Of a DNA stretch of 64,000 bases, positions 25,431-37,911 are shown in pieces; within the stretch, counting starts at the first letter, position 1; each line of letters opens with the position of its first letter. The notes under the pieces are model-generated. The model was not told the DNA's origin and did not search any database. It saw only the letters and a program-made list of their open reading frames with translations. Source of the DNA: Paragonimus skrjabini miyazakii (Eukaryota; Platyhelminthes; Trematoda; Plagiorchiida; Troglotrematidae); the NCBI GenBank assembly GCA_014338405.1, contig JTDE01000421.1:55160-119159 (forward strand), in the 5' to 3' direction. Made by a program: the position numbers and the translations under genes.

Positions 25431-27350
25431 ATCAGTAACCCGCATTTATTTAGATGTTTGGGAACTATCTAAAAACGCTTCCGCATGAAATCCCCGAAAA
25501 GTGTGGGAACCCCGCTCCTCCTTCTCTGTGGACAGAAAGCTCTAAACCATCTGTTCACGTGCGTGGTGAGCGAGCCCAATACACGTGACTTCCGGTTAGA
25601 AGGCAATTAGTTTGAAACCTGATGTACACATGTGAACTTACGAATTGGAAACTATGGATTATTTGAATACCAGCTTGTGACGTAGTGCCGTAGCTCATAT
25701 CAGGACAGCAAACCAAAGGTCATACTGTTACAAGTGATGGCTTTCCATAACCAGTTTCGTTAGGTGTTACCCGTAAGTAAGCCTGTTTGTAGGTGGGTTG
25801 TGTTTCTAAGCCCATCACAGCTTTTTTGGAAGGAGGAAGTTGAACTGTCCGAGAAAAGTCGTTAGCCAGGAGAACTCTGACTAGTAATTATAACATGCTG
25901 AAATTACGGAAATTCTCTACCATTCTTGTGTACTTGCTTTAAAAACCCAATTTTTATGCACTTTGGAATTTCATAGTACTGCTTTGGACTCCAATTTTTC
26001 CTCGACTGTGAATGACGAAAGCTGTGTAGAGTTATAAACAAGTGAAAATCGACGTCTCCAATCGAAAAACGATCTGTTGTCATGTCAGGTTTATTAAAGG
26101 GGACCTCCTACTCATTTCCGGAGTACATTTTATGTGAGGCGACTAACCAGACGATTAAGTGGTCACCTGTTAACGTGGTCGTTTATTATTGGGTCATTCG
26201 AACAAATAAATTTCTCTCAGTTTACCTACTTTCCTCTTGAAATGTATGCCTGGCAGCTTGGAATAGAGGATGGGATTATGAAATAGTACTACTTGCAGAG
26301 ATGTTTGGTTGCCTTTTTGGGATTCTTAATGGCTGAAGTAAATTTTCGTAGATAAACACTCGACAAAGTTGCAAAGTCTGCTACAACTCGGAGGAAGGAT
26401 GTGATGACGTGCTCACGAAATTTCCTCTACCTAGAACCGTCGTTCTGATGGCGCAATACTTGCACTTCGTACGGCAAATCACCAGGAGGCTTGGTCTGAA
26501 TACTGGTGACTTGTTTACGTTCTATATATGGAGCATGTATGATGCATACCATAGATATCCATTATTTCGATCATGGCGATTAACTGGTTCATCGCAGCAT
26601 CGGAGTCCCGGAGTCACCGGTCGTGACAGCCCAGGACTGGGTGAGAACCGAGATACGAGACTGGTTGTTGTTGCTATTGTTGCGTGTGTATGTGTGTGTG
26701 TATGTGCGTGTGTGTGTGGAGCTAAAATGCTAATGCGTCGGATGCAAATGCAGTCGAATGACTGTCGGATGACCGATCGTACCCTCTCAACAACGGATTT
26801 TGGTTGTCTGATATCGGTTTCATACATTCTCTCTCTACTTTGTAACTCTGTCAGTGTACGTTACTACGTGTGCGTGTATATGATCTCGGGTGGGTGAGGT
26901 TGTACATTGACACGTTGCACAAACTTGAGCGTGTGGGCACCATGACTTAGTTCATGTGGTGGTGCATATGCATGAAATGGTGCAATTCAGCAAAGCACAA
27001 AAGTGCATAAACACAACAGGCACAGAGCACCATTAGATGACGGACCACATGTTGCTTATCTGCGTTCAAGCTTATGGTACCCCCATCTGCCATCACGGAT
27101 GTCCTCGTTTAGGAACATGTGATCAAGTCGTGATTGCGTTTGTCCCGAATATGTGTCACGATGATGCCAGAGCTACGAGAGTGGGTGTAGACTGAAACAA
27201 CTTACGTCCCGGCGATACTGGAGCAAGTCGCTTCGAACCATTGAAAGTTACATGGAGCACTGCAAATAATTTTACGTTCTTGATTTCACCCAACCTAACC
27301 ACAAACCAGTTTGCAGTTAAGCATTGAAGGATTCCTACTTATAGGTTTTG
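25431..27350. other. No recognisable gene
   Basis: It includes a 162-codon plus-strand frame (26409-26897) that is interrupted by a TG microsatellite and has no recognised domain; I do not call it a gene. Confidence 0.4.
26682..26719. repeat. Imperfect (TG)n microsatellite
   Basis: Alternating TG with single interruptions, translating as a run of Val/Cys in the overlapping open frame. Confidence 0.9.
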
Positions 27351-27354
27351 CGTT

Positions 27355-27640
27355 ACCCACAACTGATCGCAGCTACCTCAGTCCCATTGACATTTCAGCC
27401 AACCACTTTCAAAAAGAACCAATATACTCAAGTTCTGCGATTGTTAGGGCTCGTCAGTGGTGAACATCCTTGTCACATCAGGGATCTGAACTCCAGCCAA
27501 CCTTTTATGACGTAACGATGTTAACTGTTGAGCCACTGAAAGAATATACACTACTAATAAGCCCTAACAAAGACGGAATTCTAGCATAGAGCTTATTTTC
27601 GAAAGGGGCTGACTGGAAGGTCCATGAAAATGTGAAAACA
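27355..27640. mobile_element. Hammerhead SINE, inverted pair (old)
   Basis: Minus-strand copy (27355-27540) and plus-strand partial copy (27545-27640). Both arms share the variant GCCCTAACAA in the ribozyme stem II region, where other copies have GCTCTAATGA. GAAA is lost in both, so neither ribozyme should work. The lower similarity to other copies suggests an older insertion. Confidence 0.72.
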
Positions 27641-28020
27641 CCGGTCAGAAATGAATAACGTCCAAATTGTAACAAATCGGTTGACTCATAATGTGCCCAA
27701 TTCCGAAAAGTCGTTTAGTGTATGCGCTACTTTTCAGAGATGAAAATAGTCTCCAGTTATTGTTTTAAAAAGGTGGTGAGCTCGTTGATTCAGTATCACG
27801 CATACACTACCCAACTGAACGAGACACCAGGATGTAGCAGTCCATATGAAGCTAGCTCAATGACATATCGACGGCAGATGAGATTTTCGGATAGAGCTCT
27901 GATTACTTTGTGGATGCTACGAGCTTGTTGATCTCGTTCACAATTAGTTAAACAGACAAATCAGTTATGTTCATGGCTGTCAAGAGGATTAGGTGAGGAA
28001 AAACATTGTAATAACAAATA

Positions 28021-28032
28021 AGTGAGTAAGTG

Positions 28033-28108
<76 letters not shown>

Positions 28109-28138
28109 GAGAAGTAAGTAAGTAAGTAAGTAAGTGAG

Positions 28139-28173
<35 letters not shown>

Positions 28174-28203
28174 GAAGTAAGTAAGTAAGTAAGTAAGTAA
28201 GTA
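28021..28203. repeat. (GTAA)n tetranucleotide microsatellite
   Basis: About 180 bases of GTAA units with a few GTGA and GAA interruptions. The 77-codon minus-strand frame rich in LTYL is produced by this repeat and is not a gene. Confidence 0.97.
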
Positions 28204-31200
28204 GGCTAGTAACTTTGTACATCTTTAAACAATTATGTAGTCAATTCGATTAGTCAGTGGCTTATTATGTGATTCACTTGATCATAGGAATTCCCGTGAT
28301 TTATCGGTCTGTACTTCCTTGCATGATGTTGGTTCACGTCCTTGTAATTTCATTTTAATTTTTCTTTGTGGAGCCCCCATCTATATAACAGTCACCTTTG
28401 ACTATAAGTGTTGTACTCTTTTAGAGTTTTGTACTTGGTTACGGACGTACGTCGTGCTGCATAGACGACCAGGTCAACAAGCTACATTATACTTAGACCA
28501 GACTAAGGATCAAAGACATTTCATTGTTCTAACGAAACCCATGTGAGTGACGTATATCATTCCGTCGTACTACATTAGAAACCAAAAATGAAAGGGAATG
28601 TTTTTTTCCAATCCGAATGAGAGTGAATTTGTGACTTACTTTCTTTGAACACTGAAGACACACGCTATCCTTGAACTTCCACATCGGTAATTTTCGCTAC
28701 CTATACCAGATATGAACATAAAAATGTGAGCTGCAAACCGGCTGATTATACTGATAATTGTCGATGCTGTTTCGCTGTCTGTATTAGTCACCGCAACTAT
28801 TCAACCACCGTTTACAGTCAGCGTGAAAATTGATGAATTACTATTGCATCTTCCTGTTTAATCAACTCGTCATAACATTTGGAGTCAGTTTATTAGCATT
28901 TGCAATCGCTGCCCTCATAAGCTGATTAGTGTCTGACATCCATGAGGTTCACGAGACCATATGGAAACATCAGAGACTGACTTGGTTACAGTGTGAAATT
29001 GACTGAGTCCTAAGGAAGCTTTGGAGCATTAGGAGTCGTAGTCTGAGCAATTACAACAGCGCGGTTTTACATCTTCTCAAGTAGAGTTCTGATGATGCAG
29101 TGAAAGTTTGAGGTGGCAATGTACAATCTCAAAACGTATGTATTTTGTTTCCTGATGAAGTCAAAATATGTTTTTGTAAGCAACGTTTGGTTAGTTTTCC
29201 AGTGTATTTACCTTGACATCACTTAAGTATTGACAAGTGATGCGGCTGACTTGATAATTTAGAAGACACCCAACTGTGATAAATTTGAGCTGCGTCTGGA
29301 TTCGATCTGTCGAGGGAGACAACCTACTCAAACGCGGCAAGCGCTTTGTTAGCCGAGCTAGAAAGTCATTACGGGAGACCAAAGTTTTCACATTTAGAAT
29401 ACTGCACCTTTCACAACACGGCTGTGAGGCGTTTAGTGCACGTAGTGAACTGTTATCTAGAACTTTGGCGTACTAGCGCTGCAGTTTTGAACTAAATCAG
29501 CTAGAGGAGATGTAGTGGAATAGACAATCAATCGGAGTGATCGACGGGTAAATTGTTAACACCAAAACAGACTGATGTTGGCTAACAGAAGTCCGTCCGG
29601 CTTAGTGATACGATCAACCAGCTTTTATTCAATATAGGGCGATTCAAATGTATCGAAGCGTAGTCTTCAGTGAAGTGAATTTTACTATTGTGAAAGAGAA
29701 AGTCTTATGGTTTTTCACTCTAAAAGGAATATCTTCTTAAGGCAGTAAGATACGTACAGATGAACTAGTGAACACAAACCAACAGCTTATGCACCGAACC
29801 GGTATGGTCTAGCCGCTTAGATGACCGTTCGAGTTCTGTTTTTTGTTACCGGTTATGGATTGTAACAATGATTAACAGTCTAAAAGCTATCACGTGTTCA
29901 CACTGCTTTGGTCGACTGTTGCAGTCATGTTTCGATTACTCATCGCTTGTGACCCATGGATGAACACGTTCACCGTCACCAGCCCAGCGGCTGATCCGTG
30001 GATTACCTCTGTGCAATTCTGATGTTATTTATCTTATGTTTTTCGCACGTGGTTTTTTATCACTGAGATTATCGGTCCGACCAAGAGTACCATTCCGCTT
30101 AAATACTTGCGGTGTCCAACTTGTAACAAGCAGACGACATTCTGATGCCATGAAGTCTGATCGATGTGGGCAACGTACACTGAAAAACACACGTTTGCGA
30201 ATAGCGCTGGGGCCGCTTCGAGCTAATTAATAGTGATTTAAACTACTATAGGCCTCCTAAAATAAAATATACTATAGAGTGGCCAAAGTTTGTAATTTAT
30301 TGTGGTGATTAAGTCATTATCGAGAAACGCTATGCGTGCCAGTTGTACTAAATACAAGAAGCTATTCAGCGTTCTACCCGGTAGTGTTTGCCGCCATGCA
30401 TCAGTATGACTACATTTGGACACGAATACTAACAAGTCGCTCAGAGGCAAACAAAAACCCAATACCGAACACTAGAACTCAAGTTCTCCTAGATGGCAGA
30501 ACAACATCTTAACCTATATCCTAGCCTACACCGAAAACAGGTTAAGAATGAACACGCAAGAAAAATCAGGTACGGCATATCATATCACACATAGCGAATT
30601 GTACTAAGTCAATACCGTTTTAGAAAGCTGCAAGCCTAGTTATCAACCATTTTTTCTGGTTGGAGAGCTTTTAGTATGTACCGGAACTGCATCAGTTGAG
30701 TAAGTAATTCCCACCGTTCATATTCTAGTCTAAATCCTGGATATCTTCCACACACTCATACTTACAAGAGGTAATAGTTGAAATAAATCATTCATGTGTT
30801 TTGGTCATCATTCTATGGGTGTTGCCTTGGCATGGTTTGGAAACCAAAACGGCTGCTGGATAGGCCTCACACTTGACTGCTAACTAGGAAGTGGGTCAGT
30901 TATTACATTTCCGAAACGATTTATGAAAGTTACCCATTAATTGACTTGCACAACTCAGTCATCACTCTTGATCGAGTTGGGTTCAGCCTGATAAGCTGAC
31001 CGTAATGTTTCTTACACGTGAAGAAGGGCTTATTTGAACTACCAGAGTATTTTACGTAATATTTCCGGAGGAATTGATTGTGAAATGTCCTGCCCAGTGA
31101 GAGCACACGTTAGATGAGAGTGCATCGTTCTGAGGGACAGGTTTGAAGAAAACAGTTCCGGGAGAAATAAGAAATTTGCTGAGACATGTACGCAGTACAT

Positions 31201-32341
31201 GTTTGAATGTTATAAGTGCCAGTTCACTATTTTAGTGCATTTACAACCTTGAATCCAAGCCAGTAGGACGATGACTCTGTTGATGGATGTCAGGTCTACG
31301 TACAATTGTTGACTTTCTGAAAACTTGGGTCGGCCAAACTCCTATCAATCCGCGAGTAGTAAATTGAACTGTACCATATTTCTATAGGCCGACATTGAGC
31401 ACACATAATTAGGGAAGGTGACAAGGAACAACTGCTTTTTGTGCTACCACAGTGCTTTACATTTTATTCGGAAAGGTCGATAGCTGGTGTGCACCATAAC
31501 TGGTTGTTAAGCACACCTCTTTCCACCCAGCTGCTCGTGAGGATTAACGCGGTGAGTGCTACCTGGTGTTGTATTACATTGTGAGTTTTTCACTCATAGG
31601 TGTTGAATGTCCAGTGCGCATATCTTGGTGCACTGCAATAAATCGATGAAATGTATACTTGAGAATGGTCCCTCTACTATGAGTTCATATTATTAGACAT
31701 ATACAAGTCGTTTAGTAAGGAGAAATAATTTCATTTAGGACTGAAATATGATCAACCGAATTCTTATGAACTGGCAGATCTGTTGCTAACTGAATTCGCT
31801 CAAGAATGCTTTATTGTTCGAAAATGCCCCAGTTTTGCCCTGAAATGTGAAAGTCAACAAGATGGGAACATTTCTGCCGACTGAAAGACAACAATAATTT
31901 AGTTGGTTTACTTCACGTTTTAACGACGTTCGTTTTTCATGGTATTGAAACGCTGTAACCAAATTTCACCATTATGAGACAACTTATTATGGCTATAACA
32001 GAAGGAAGATTCGAGAAAAATAATTAGATGTCAGATATTCAAGGAGAACTATTTAGATGAATTTAAAACAAACACGTTTGATCAAAGCGCTCGTACCAAG
32101 ACAGATTAACCAGTAAGACTTTCACACAACGAAGCACCGACCTCCAGTTTTGCCAATATTAATGGACCAAGTACAAAAACGGCGAGAAAATGTGAGTGAT
32201 AGTCTCGTTCTGCCAACCGAAATTCACCAGTATTTATTCAAAATTACTATACGTATTTAATATTACAAAATGACGGTTGATTGAAATATTTTCATTCAAA
32301 GGTATTTGTGTCTAACAGGTTTTTGAATCAGCATTCTCTAC
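28204..32341. other. No recognisable gene
   Basis: About 4 kb with frames under 80 codons. The only notable item is a hammerhead-like string at 29150-29195, entered separately. Confidence 0.42.
29150..29195 (+). ncRNA. Hammerhead-like remnant of PLE type (weak)
   Basis: CCTGATGAAGTC is followed by a possible stem II (CAAAA/TTTTG) and then GCAACGTTTGG, where the PLE-type hammerhead would have GAAACGTT. One core base is changed. It may be a worn PLE terminal-repeat fragment, or chance. Confidence 0.3.
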
Positions 32342-32577
32342 AATGAAAACATAACACTGCCGGAAACAGATGGGGTCATGAAAACAATGCACACACAATT
32401 GAGAGGTTAGCCCCAATTATTTATTTACACATCGTGCCACGCTACTGAGGCAACTGAAGCGTCAGCACGAACTGTTTACGAACACGCAAATGATAGTAAA
32501 TGCAACTGATTGCATGATATTTCTCCTTCTGGTATTGAATAGGGTATCCGATGTGCTCCTGATGTCCGCTGTGTGGC
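32342..32577 (+). repeat. Left arm of long inverted repeat
   Basis: About 235 bases that recur in reverse complement at 33727-33960. The inner edge is sharp, ending in GATGTCCGCTGTGTGGC. The outer 40 bases are more diverged. Roughly 94 percent identity by eye. See the right arm. Confidence 0.88.
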
Positions 32578-33726
32578 TTAGTGTTTGAGGACAATGGGTT
32601 TCGTTCTTATGAGGTGGCTGGGTTCGTAGCTATTTTAAGTAATGTTGATTAACCCGAGTACTCGCAGATCAGTTTACCCTGAATACATAACACTTGTTAT
32701 GTATGGGTGTGTGAACCTGCGGTCTAATACCTACTATTTATAACAAAATTAGGGCACATTTTAGGACTAATGTATATTGTTGGACCAGACATAATCGTGG
32801 GAACGATAGGAAATAGACAAACATGAGGGACAGATGTACAATGTAAAATACTGTCCGGGTACTGACAAAAATACCCGGAAGTGCTCCTTATGTTGATACC
32901 TGTGAAAGAGAGGATCACGTTGATGCGGTATAGAGCTGTGGGTTTGTGGTGAAGGTCAACATGCATGAAGATGGCACAGTGGATGCGAATATTCGTCGTA
33001 TATGTGACACTGATAACCCCCGTGTTGACAGAAAATGGTTTACTGTCCGTCGGATGAGTGAAGGTGAGAAAAGCCTAGCTGAGTTTTGTGTACAACCTGT
33101 ATCTGGATCGTCGTATAACGTGAAGCGCGTGATAACGGTCTGTTTGTTCTTGAGTGTTTGGCAAAGCGATGCGTGCGTTGACGAGACATTGCAGGCGCAG
33201 TGTCTGTTGTCCAGATACAAGCCGGATGTATGTTTAACACTGAGCCATCCTATTTTTAGCGTGCGGCAACCGTTCACTACACATTATAAGGAACTTCGTG
33301 GAAACTTACAAGTTACAGGCGATATCACTTGATCATCCTTGTAGCGCTCGTTCAATGAAATGGTCAACTGCATCGTTCGTTGCATAACTTGAAGTTGAGC
33401 AGTGTGAGCCTTTGGCGAAATTATTGCGTTCAGGTGTTGCTTCAACTGCTGGCTAATACAGTTTACAAACGGCATCTGTAAGACATTATTTCTATTGGTT
33501 ACCTTCACTCTCCGGATTTGTGATTCATATTTTACGCTAGACGGCAATGTATAAACATTTCCGTCCAGAACGGGGCTAAGGTAGAACAAGTACACACAAA
33601 CTCACGAACGCACTACACATCGGGTAGATATTTATGTTATCGGATTGCAAACCCAAATTGCTGTTGTAACCAACCGACTCATAGAAACCCATTATCATAC
33701 GCCATTAAGCCAATAACTTGAATCGG
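32578..33726. other. Interior between inverted repeat arms
   Basis: About 1.15 kb. Overlapping frames on both strands (32946-33332 on +, 128 codons; 32915-33277 on -, 120 codons; 33284-33595 on -, 103 codons) are longer than the local background and the DNA is less A/T-rich, but none shows a transposase DDE pattern or other known domain. A non-autonomous element body is possible. Confidence 0.4.
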
Positions 33727-33960
33727 GCCACACAGCGGACATCAGGAGCACATCGGATACCCTATTCAATACCAGAAGGAGAAAGATCATGCAGTCATTT
33801 GCATTTACTATCATTTGCGTGTTCGTAAACAGTTCGTGCTGACGCTTCAGTTGCCTCAGTAGCGGGGCACGATGTGTAAATAAATAATTGGGGCTAACCT
33901 CTCAATTGTGTGTTTATTGTTTTCATGACCGCATCTGTCTCCGGCTGTGGTACGTGTTCA
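33727..33960 (-). repeat. Right arm of long inverted repeat
   Basis: Reverse complement of 32342-32577. It begins abruptly with GCCACACAGCGGACATCAGG and ends near 33960. Together the arms could form a hairpin with a 1.15-kb loop. Either two copies of a dispersed repeat inserted in opposite orientation, or the termini of a fold-back or DNA element; no target duplication is obvious. Confidence 0.88.
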
Positions 33961-34978
33961 TATTGAATGATTCAGAAGATTTGCTTGACTTAGTCTTGTG
34001 GTTGGTCTATCAAAATGGTTGGTCAACATTTACCACAGTTCAATCGCTGGAGCTGGATGGTCACGTGGCCGGATATGTGAACAACGAATGCGTGAAATGA
34101 TCTGACAATGCATGTCACGTTGAAAAGTACACGTTCAGTGACCCCACATATTGAATGTGATCAGTGTTTGGTGGGTAAAGATCGACCTAATGACTAGGTT
34201 ATGTGGAATAGTTGTTACCAGCACCGCGTCCGTGATCAAGTGTCAACCAGGCTTGTTGGCCATGTAACTGTGATCACCTGTCTGTTTGCTAGTTGAAAGG
34301 GAGAGAGTAGGTCAAGTCAGTGCACTCAGCATCCTGCTCTCAATAGGCTTTCGCGAAACAGTCGGTTGAGGTTCATTCATTCAGGTTATTCTGATCATAA
34401 TCGGTTGATCAGTCTGGTCTAACCTGGGTTGAGAGTTAGATGTCACAACCATCGTTTATGAATTTGAAAGTATTTTCTCGTCGTGTTTAGTATGTCTTTC
34501 CTAGCGAACAATATGCTCAGGGATAAACAAGACAATTTCATCTATCCTCACGTCTGAACTTTTTGAAGAGATTATGACAGAAATTCATAACAAGCCTTGG
34601 GAAATCCGAAAGCCGTTTAGCGAAATTGGACTTCATCTTGATTCAACAGTTATTAAACATAACTGGAAAATTAGACACAACACAATACTGTGTGTGAGAT
34701 GATCGAAAGATTTCCTTGAGAATTGTTAGCAACAATATTATAAGAACTTTATTTTCTGATAGGTTAGTAAAATAACTGCGTCTGTCAATCCGTTCAGTGA
34801 ACCTATGAACAGCAGGACACCAATTTATGGCAAGTAATTGGGTCATTCCTTAGACAACTAAAACGTGCATCTTCGGATGAGTTTTGGTACAGATTATAAC
34901 TGATGGGCCACATTATAAGTGGTAGTGTTAGAGCACTCTCCAACTGAATCATCGTGAAAGGGTAAACACAACCAGTTA
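33961..34978. other. No recognisable gene
   Basis: Short frames only. Confidence 0.45.
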
Positions 34979-35335
34979 ATGTAAACTGAACATTACCCAC
35001 AAATGATCGCAGCTGTTGCATTCCCATAAACCTTTCAGTCAGCCCCTCTCGAAAAGAAGCGCTAGACTTAAGTTTCGCTCTCGTTAGGGTTCGTCAGTAG
35101 TGCATATCCTTACCAGGGCTGCAGTTAGAATTCCGGCCATGCTTTTCATGAGATAACCGTGTTGACCACTGCACCACTGACCCAAGATCTAGCATGCCTG
35201 AATTATTATACATGTACGCTCAGTCACATTCACTTGTGTTCAATGCTCTGATTGGTTGATTGCCTTGAGAAGAGACACTAGCTCTCCTGTTAACTTCAGT
35301 CAACACTAACTAACGCCAATTACTTCATTCTAATA
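34979..35335 (-). mobile_element. Hammerhead SINE, nearly full-length unit
   Basis: On the minus strand the order is: upstream unit (GTTAACAGGAGAGC ... GAGCGTACATG), tRNA-like head with A box (GGTGCAGTGGTCAACACGG), weak B box (CGGAATTCTAACTGC), hammerhead region, and tail ending in the GATGATTTGTGGGTAATG-like block. This copy shows the complete order in one orientation with no inversion. Confidence 0.8.
35059..35103 (-). ncRNA. Hammerhead ribozyme motif, partly eroded
   Basis: Core CTGACGA and GAAA intact, triplet GTC kept. Stem II has two mismatches and stem I one (GCACTA/TAGCGC). Cleavage would be weak at best. Confidence 0.6.
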
Positions 35336-35589
35336 GTTCTTCTGCCTGATGTGCGAAAGTACATTCGTACTCCTTTTGTGGAACTGCGCTTAATTCCAAT
35401 CAAAGAAGATGATAGGGTGCCAGCGAATGTGTTCGGAGAGACTAAGTTAACTCCATTATATTCTCTACACTCCTTTGTTTGATACAATAAATTTTGAAAG
35501 GTTTTACTAACAAATGGTAGGAAGGTTGGTTGGGATTAATTGGACAGTACTGACAGATGAACGCAAACCCTGTAGTTATACAGATTTCC

Positions 35590-35760
35590 CACTCAATCTC
35601 TTTCGAAAATTATCACTGGACTAAAGTTTAACCTTTGTTAATGCATGTCCGTTATGCACAATCTTTCCACGACCGAGGTCTGAACTATGGTCACGCTTGA
35701 AGATTTTGTGTGGCTATTAGCCTTGCATTAAGTTCGGCTGTTTTCCTTAGCTTCCGTAAA
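35590..35760 (-). mobile_element. Degenerate hammerhead SINE copy
   Basis: Minus-strand copy recognisable by the CTCTTTCGAAAA tail start, ACTGGACTAAAGTTT in place of the ribozyme, and a tRNA-like head with AGGTCTGAACTATGGTCACGCT (on +). No intact ribozyme. Confidence 0.6.
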
Positions 35761-36079
35761 ATACAACTGTATCAGTCCTATACTTGACCTCCTTCCTTAA
35801 CTCAGACCCTGCTTTCACCACCTATTTCATCACATTGTTCTTACCATGGAATCACATATTGGAGGACTTTCCAGTTTCTGCTTCCGAGGAATAGAAATTC
35901 CGTTGCTAACTTAGTTCATTATTTGACTAACTGTACGTGACTGACTGCTACCAAAGTGGAATAGTTCTTTCTTCTCAGGCCCACAAGTTCCGGTCTTATT
36001 CAGTCGAGTTTGTACTGGATACACCATGCTTGGTTGGTATCGCAAACGGTGCGGAGCAAGCCGATTATGGCGAAATGTG

Positions 36080-36660
36080 TGTACAGTCATCTTGTGTTGG
36101 ATTGTCAGGCCGGAGGTGTGATCGTTCCAACACTCGGTGGAATACCTCGACGCGAGTGGGGAGTTACATCCAAAACCCACAATGAGCGGATAGCGGGAAA
36201 CAGGGACAATCGGATGAGTCATCGCTCGACCGGATCGGATCAACGGGCGGGACATGGCAGGCAAAATAGAATGGATGACGAAATCGGAGGCGCGATTATT
36301 CCAACACTCGCAGGAATATCTCGACACTCCCGTGGAATACGATCAAAGCTCACTGTGGATAGATGGAGGACAACACGAGCGACCGGATGAGTCATCGCTG
36401 AACGGAATCGGACCAACGGACGAAGATTGGCAGGCGGAAAAACCCCGGATACAAGGCGCCGATCACACACATAAACCGGGCAGAAGTACACGCGACGCGT
36501 GAGCGGAAACCTGGGGGTGTTGTGGACTGGAATGCTGACTCATAAACGCGAGCGCACGTGTAGCATGCCAACTAGCGTGTTGGACAATGAAGACTGTGAT
36601 TTATTGGACGCCTTTTCGGTACAATCTGTGTGTTTCTGGCACTGTGGTAGATTAAACCAT
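36080..36660. repeat. Dispersed repeat R, copy 1 (two 174-bp units inside)
   Basis: About 550 bases found again at 49355-49905. Internally a unit of about 174 bases occurs twice: CGGAGGTGTGATCGTTCCAAC at 36111 matches CGGAGGCGCGATTATTCCAAC at 36285, and the ATCGGATCAACGGGCGG block near 36234 matches ATCGGACCAACGGACGA near 36406. The rest (CATAAACGCGAGCGCACGTG ... TTGGACAATGAAGACTG) is single copy. GC-rich against its surroundings. The overlapping 80-138-codon frames on both strands follow the repeat and show no known domain. An LTR is possible (the minus strand has TGTTGGAA at unit edges) but unproven. Confidence 0.8.
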
Positions 36661-37686
36661 AATGGGATAGTGTCAACCATACTGATTGCCACAAACTAGA
36701 TCACCGGTTAGAAAATTGGCATCGTAAATGGTTATGCAATTATCAGACCGATTTCTTTTGGCGTCATCCATATAAAATGGACTGCTTCCAACAACTTATT
36801 AAGTTGGTGTGAATTAGTTATCGACGAAGTTGTAAGGCTAGCTTACTGTTTGTTTAAGACAGACAGAAAGTGATTTCAAATCCGGTTTTTAACTTTAAAC
36901 CAATTGTTTACGTTCGAGAGCACTGTCGTGAATGTAGTAGTTAGTTGTGAATCCTGAGCCTATCCACATTTGGAAGACGATAGACTAATTAATTACAGTT
37001 AACAATCGAGCGAGTTTACCAACAGACTGCTGCGTACAACGTAAAACACGACAATTGTAAGTAATGAGGATAGTTAATATACTTTACCACAATATACCAT
37101 GGTTGACGGCATCTGAAACGGATTAGCCTGTCACAGTGACCGAAGCCAAAGGACGCCCGCGCTTTGAACCATCACCCCAAGTGGCTTGCGCTGCGCCCCT
37201 TGCGGTTCCACGCACACACCACGTATCCGGTATAAACCCGAAGGAATAAGACCAGTAGATGTGTGAGTTAGGATTTTGTGTCCATCCGGTCAATGCTGAT
37301 TAGCCAGTTGAATGGCTAGCACGAAAAGGAAATCTTCATCTCTCGGAAATTAAACAGAGAGAGAGAGAGACTGTAATGACAAGATCTATACTGAGAAGAA
37401 ATATATGTGAAATGTAATACAAGAAGCATTTCAGTGTACGAGTGCACCTTAGTGCGGTCCAGAGAGGATAAAGTTGAAAAACAAAATTGACAGTTGGACT
37501 ACGAAAAGATCAGGCAAACGATTCATCATTCAATACACCAACAAAGCTCAAGAAAATAATCGGTAGAAGATCGCAGACACTGAAGTTTCTGAAAGAGGAG
37601 TGGATTAGTTGCCCAACGACCATAGTCTTGGTCTATGCAATAATTAACAAAAGTAGAGTGGATATACTGAAATGACATATATGAGC
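36661..37686. other. No recognisable gene; short (GA)n at 37355-37370
   Basis: Short frames only. A block of eight GA dinucleotides lies at 37355-37370. Confidence 0.45.
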
Positions 37687-37911
37687 CTAACGTACTCGTC
37701 GCCTCTTCGCCGACGGTGAACTATGAGTACGCCGATGACCTACTAATCCCAAACGGACAGCGTATTCACGACCGCATACATCGCAACGTCATATAGTCAT
37801 GTCACCAGGACCAATGGCACCGATGGTTACTTTGCGTACCGCGCGCTTTCGTTCTCGGCCGCGCAATAACTGCTCGTTGAACTCGTGGACGCCCGTCCGA
37901 ATCGTATTCCT
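37687..37911 (-). pseudogene. LINE C-terminal C2H2 zinc finger
   Basis: It continues the RT frame past the TGA: RTGVHEFNEQLLRGRERKRA, a second TGA at 37789-37791, then CDVCGREYAVRLGLVGHRRTH (nt 37785-37723). The spacing is exactly C-x2-C-x12-H-x3-H. A basic tail PSAKRRRVR and a TAG at 37687-37689 end the protein. The same tail appears on the plus strand at 53017-53079. Confidence 0.85.

Noticed and set aside
26409..26897. 162-codon plus-strand frame with a Val/Cys-rich hydrophobic stretch
   Set aside because: The hydrophobic stretch is a TG microsatellite; no domain, and the opposite strand is also open.
28021..28203. CRISPR-like array
   Set aside because: Simple tetranucleotide repeat with no spacers in a eukaryotic sequence.
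27989..28222. 77-codon minus-strand frame rich in Leu, Thr and Tyr, looking like a membrane protein
   Set aside because: Produced entirely by the GTAA microsatellite.
35911..36502. Overlapping 80-138-codon frames on both strands as a protein family
   Set aside because: They track repeat R and its 174-bp duplication; being open on both strands reflects GC-rich repeat DNA rather than coding.
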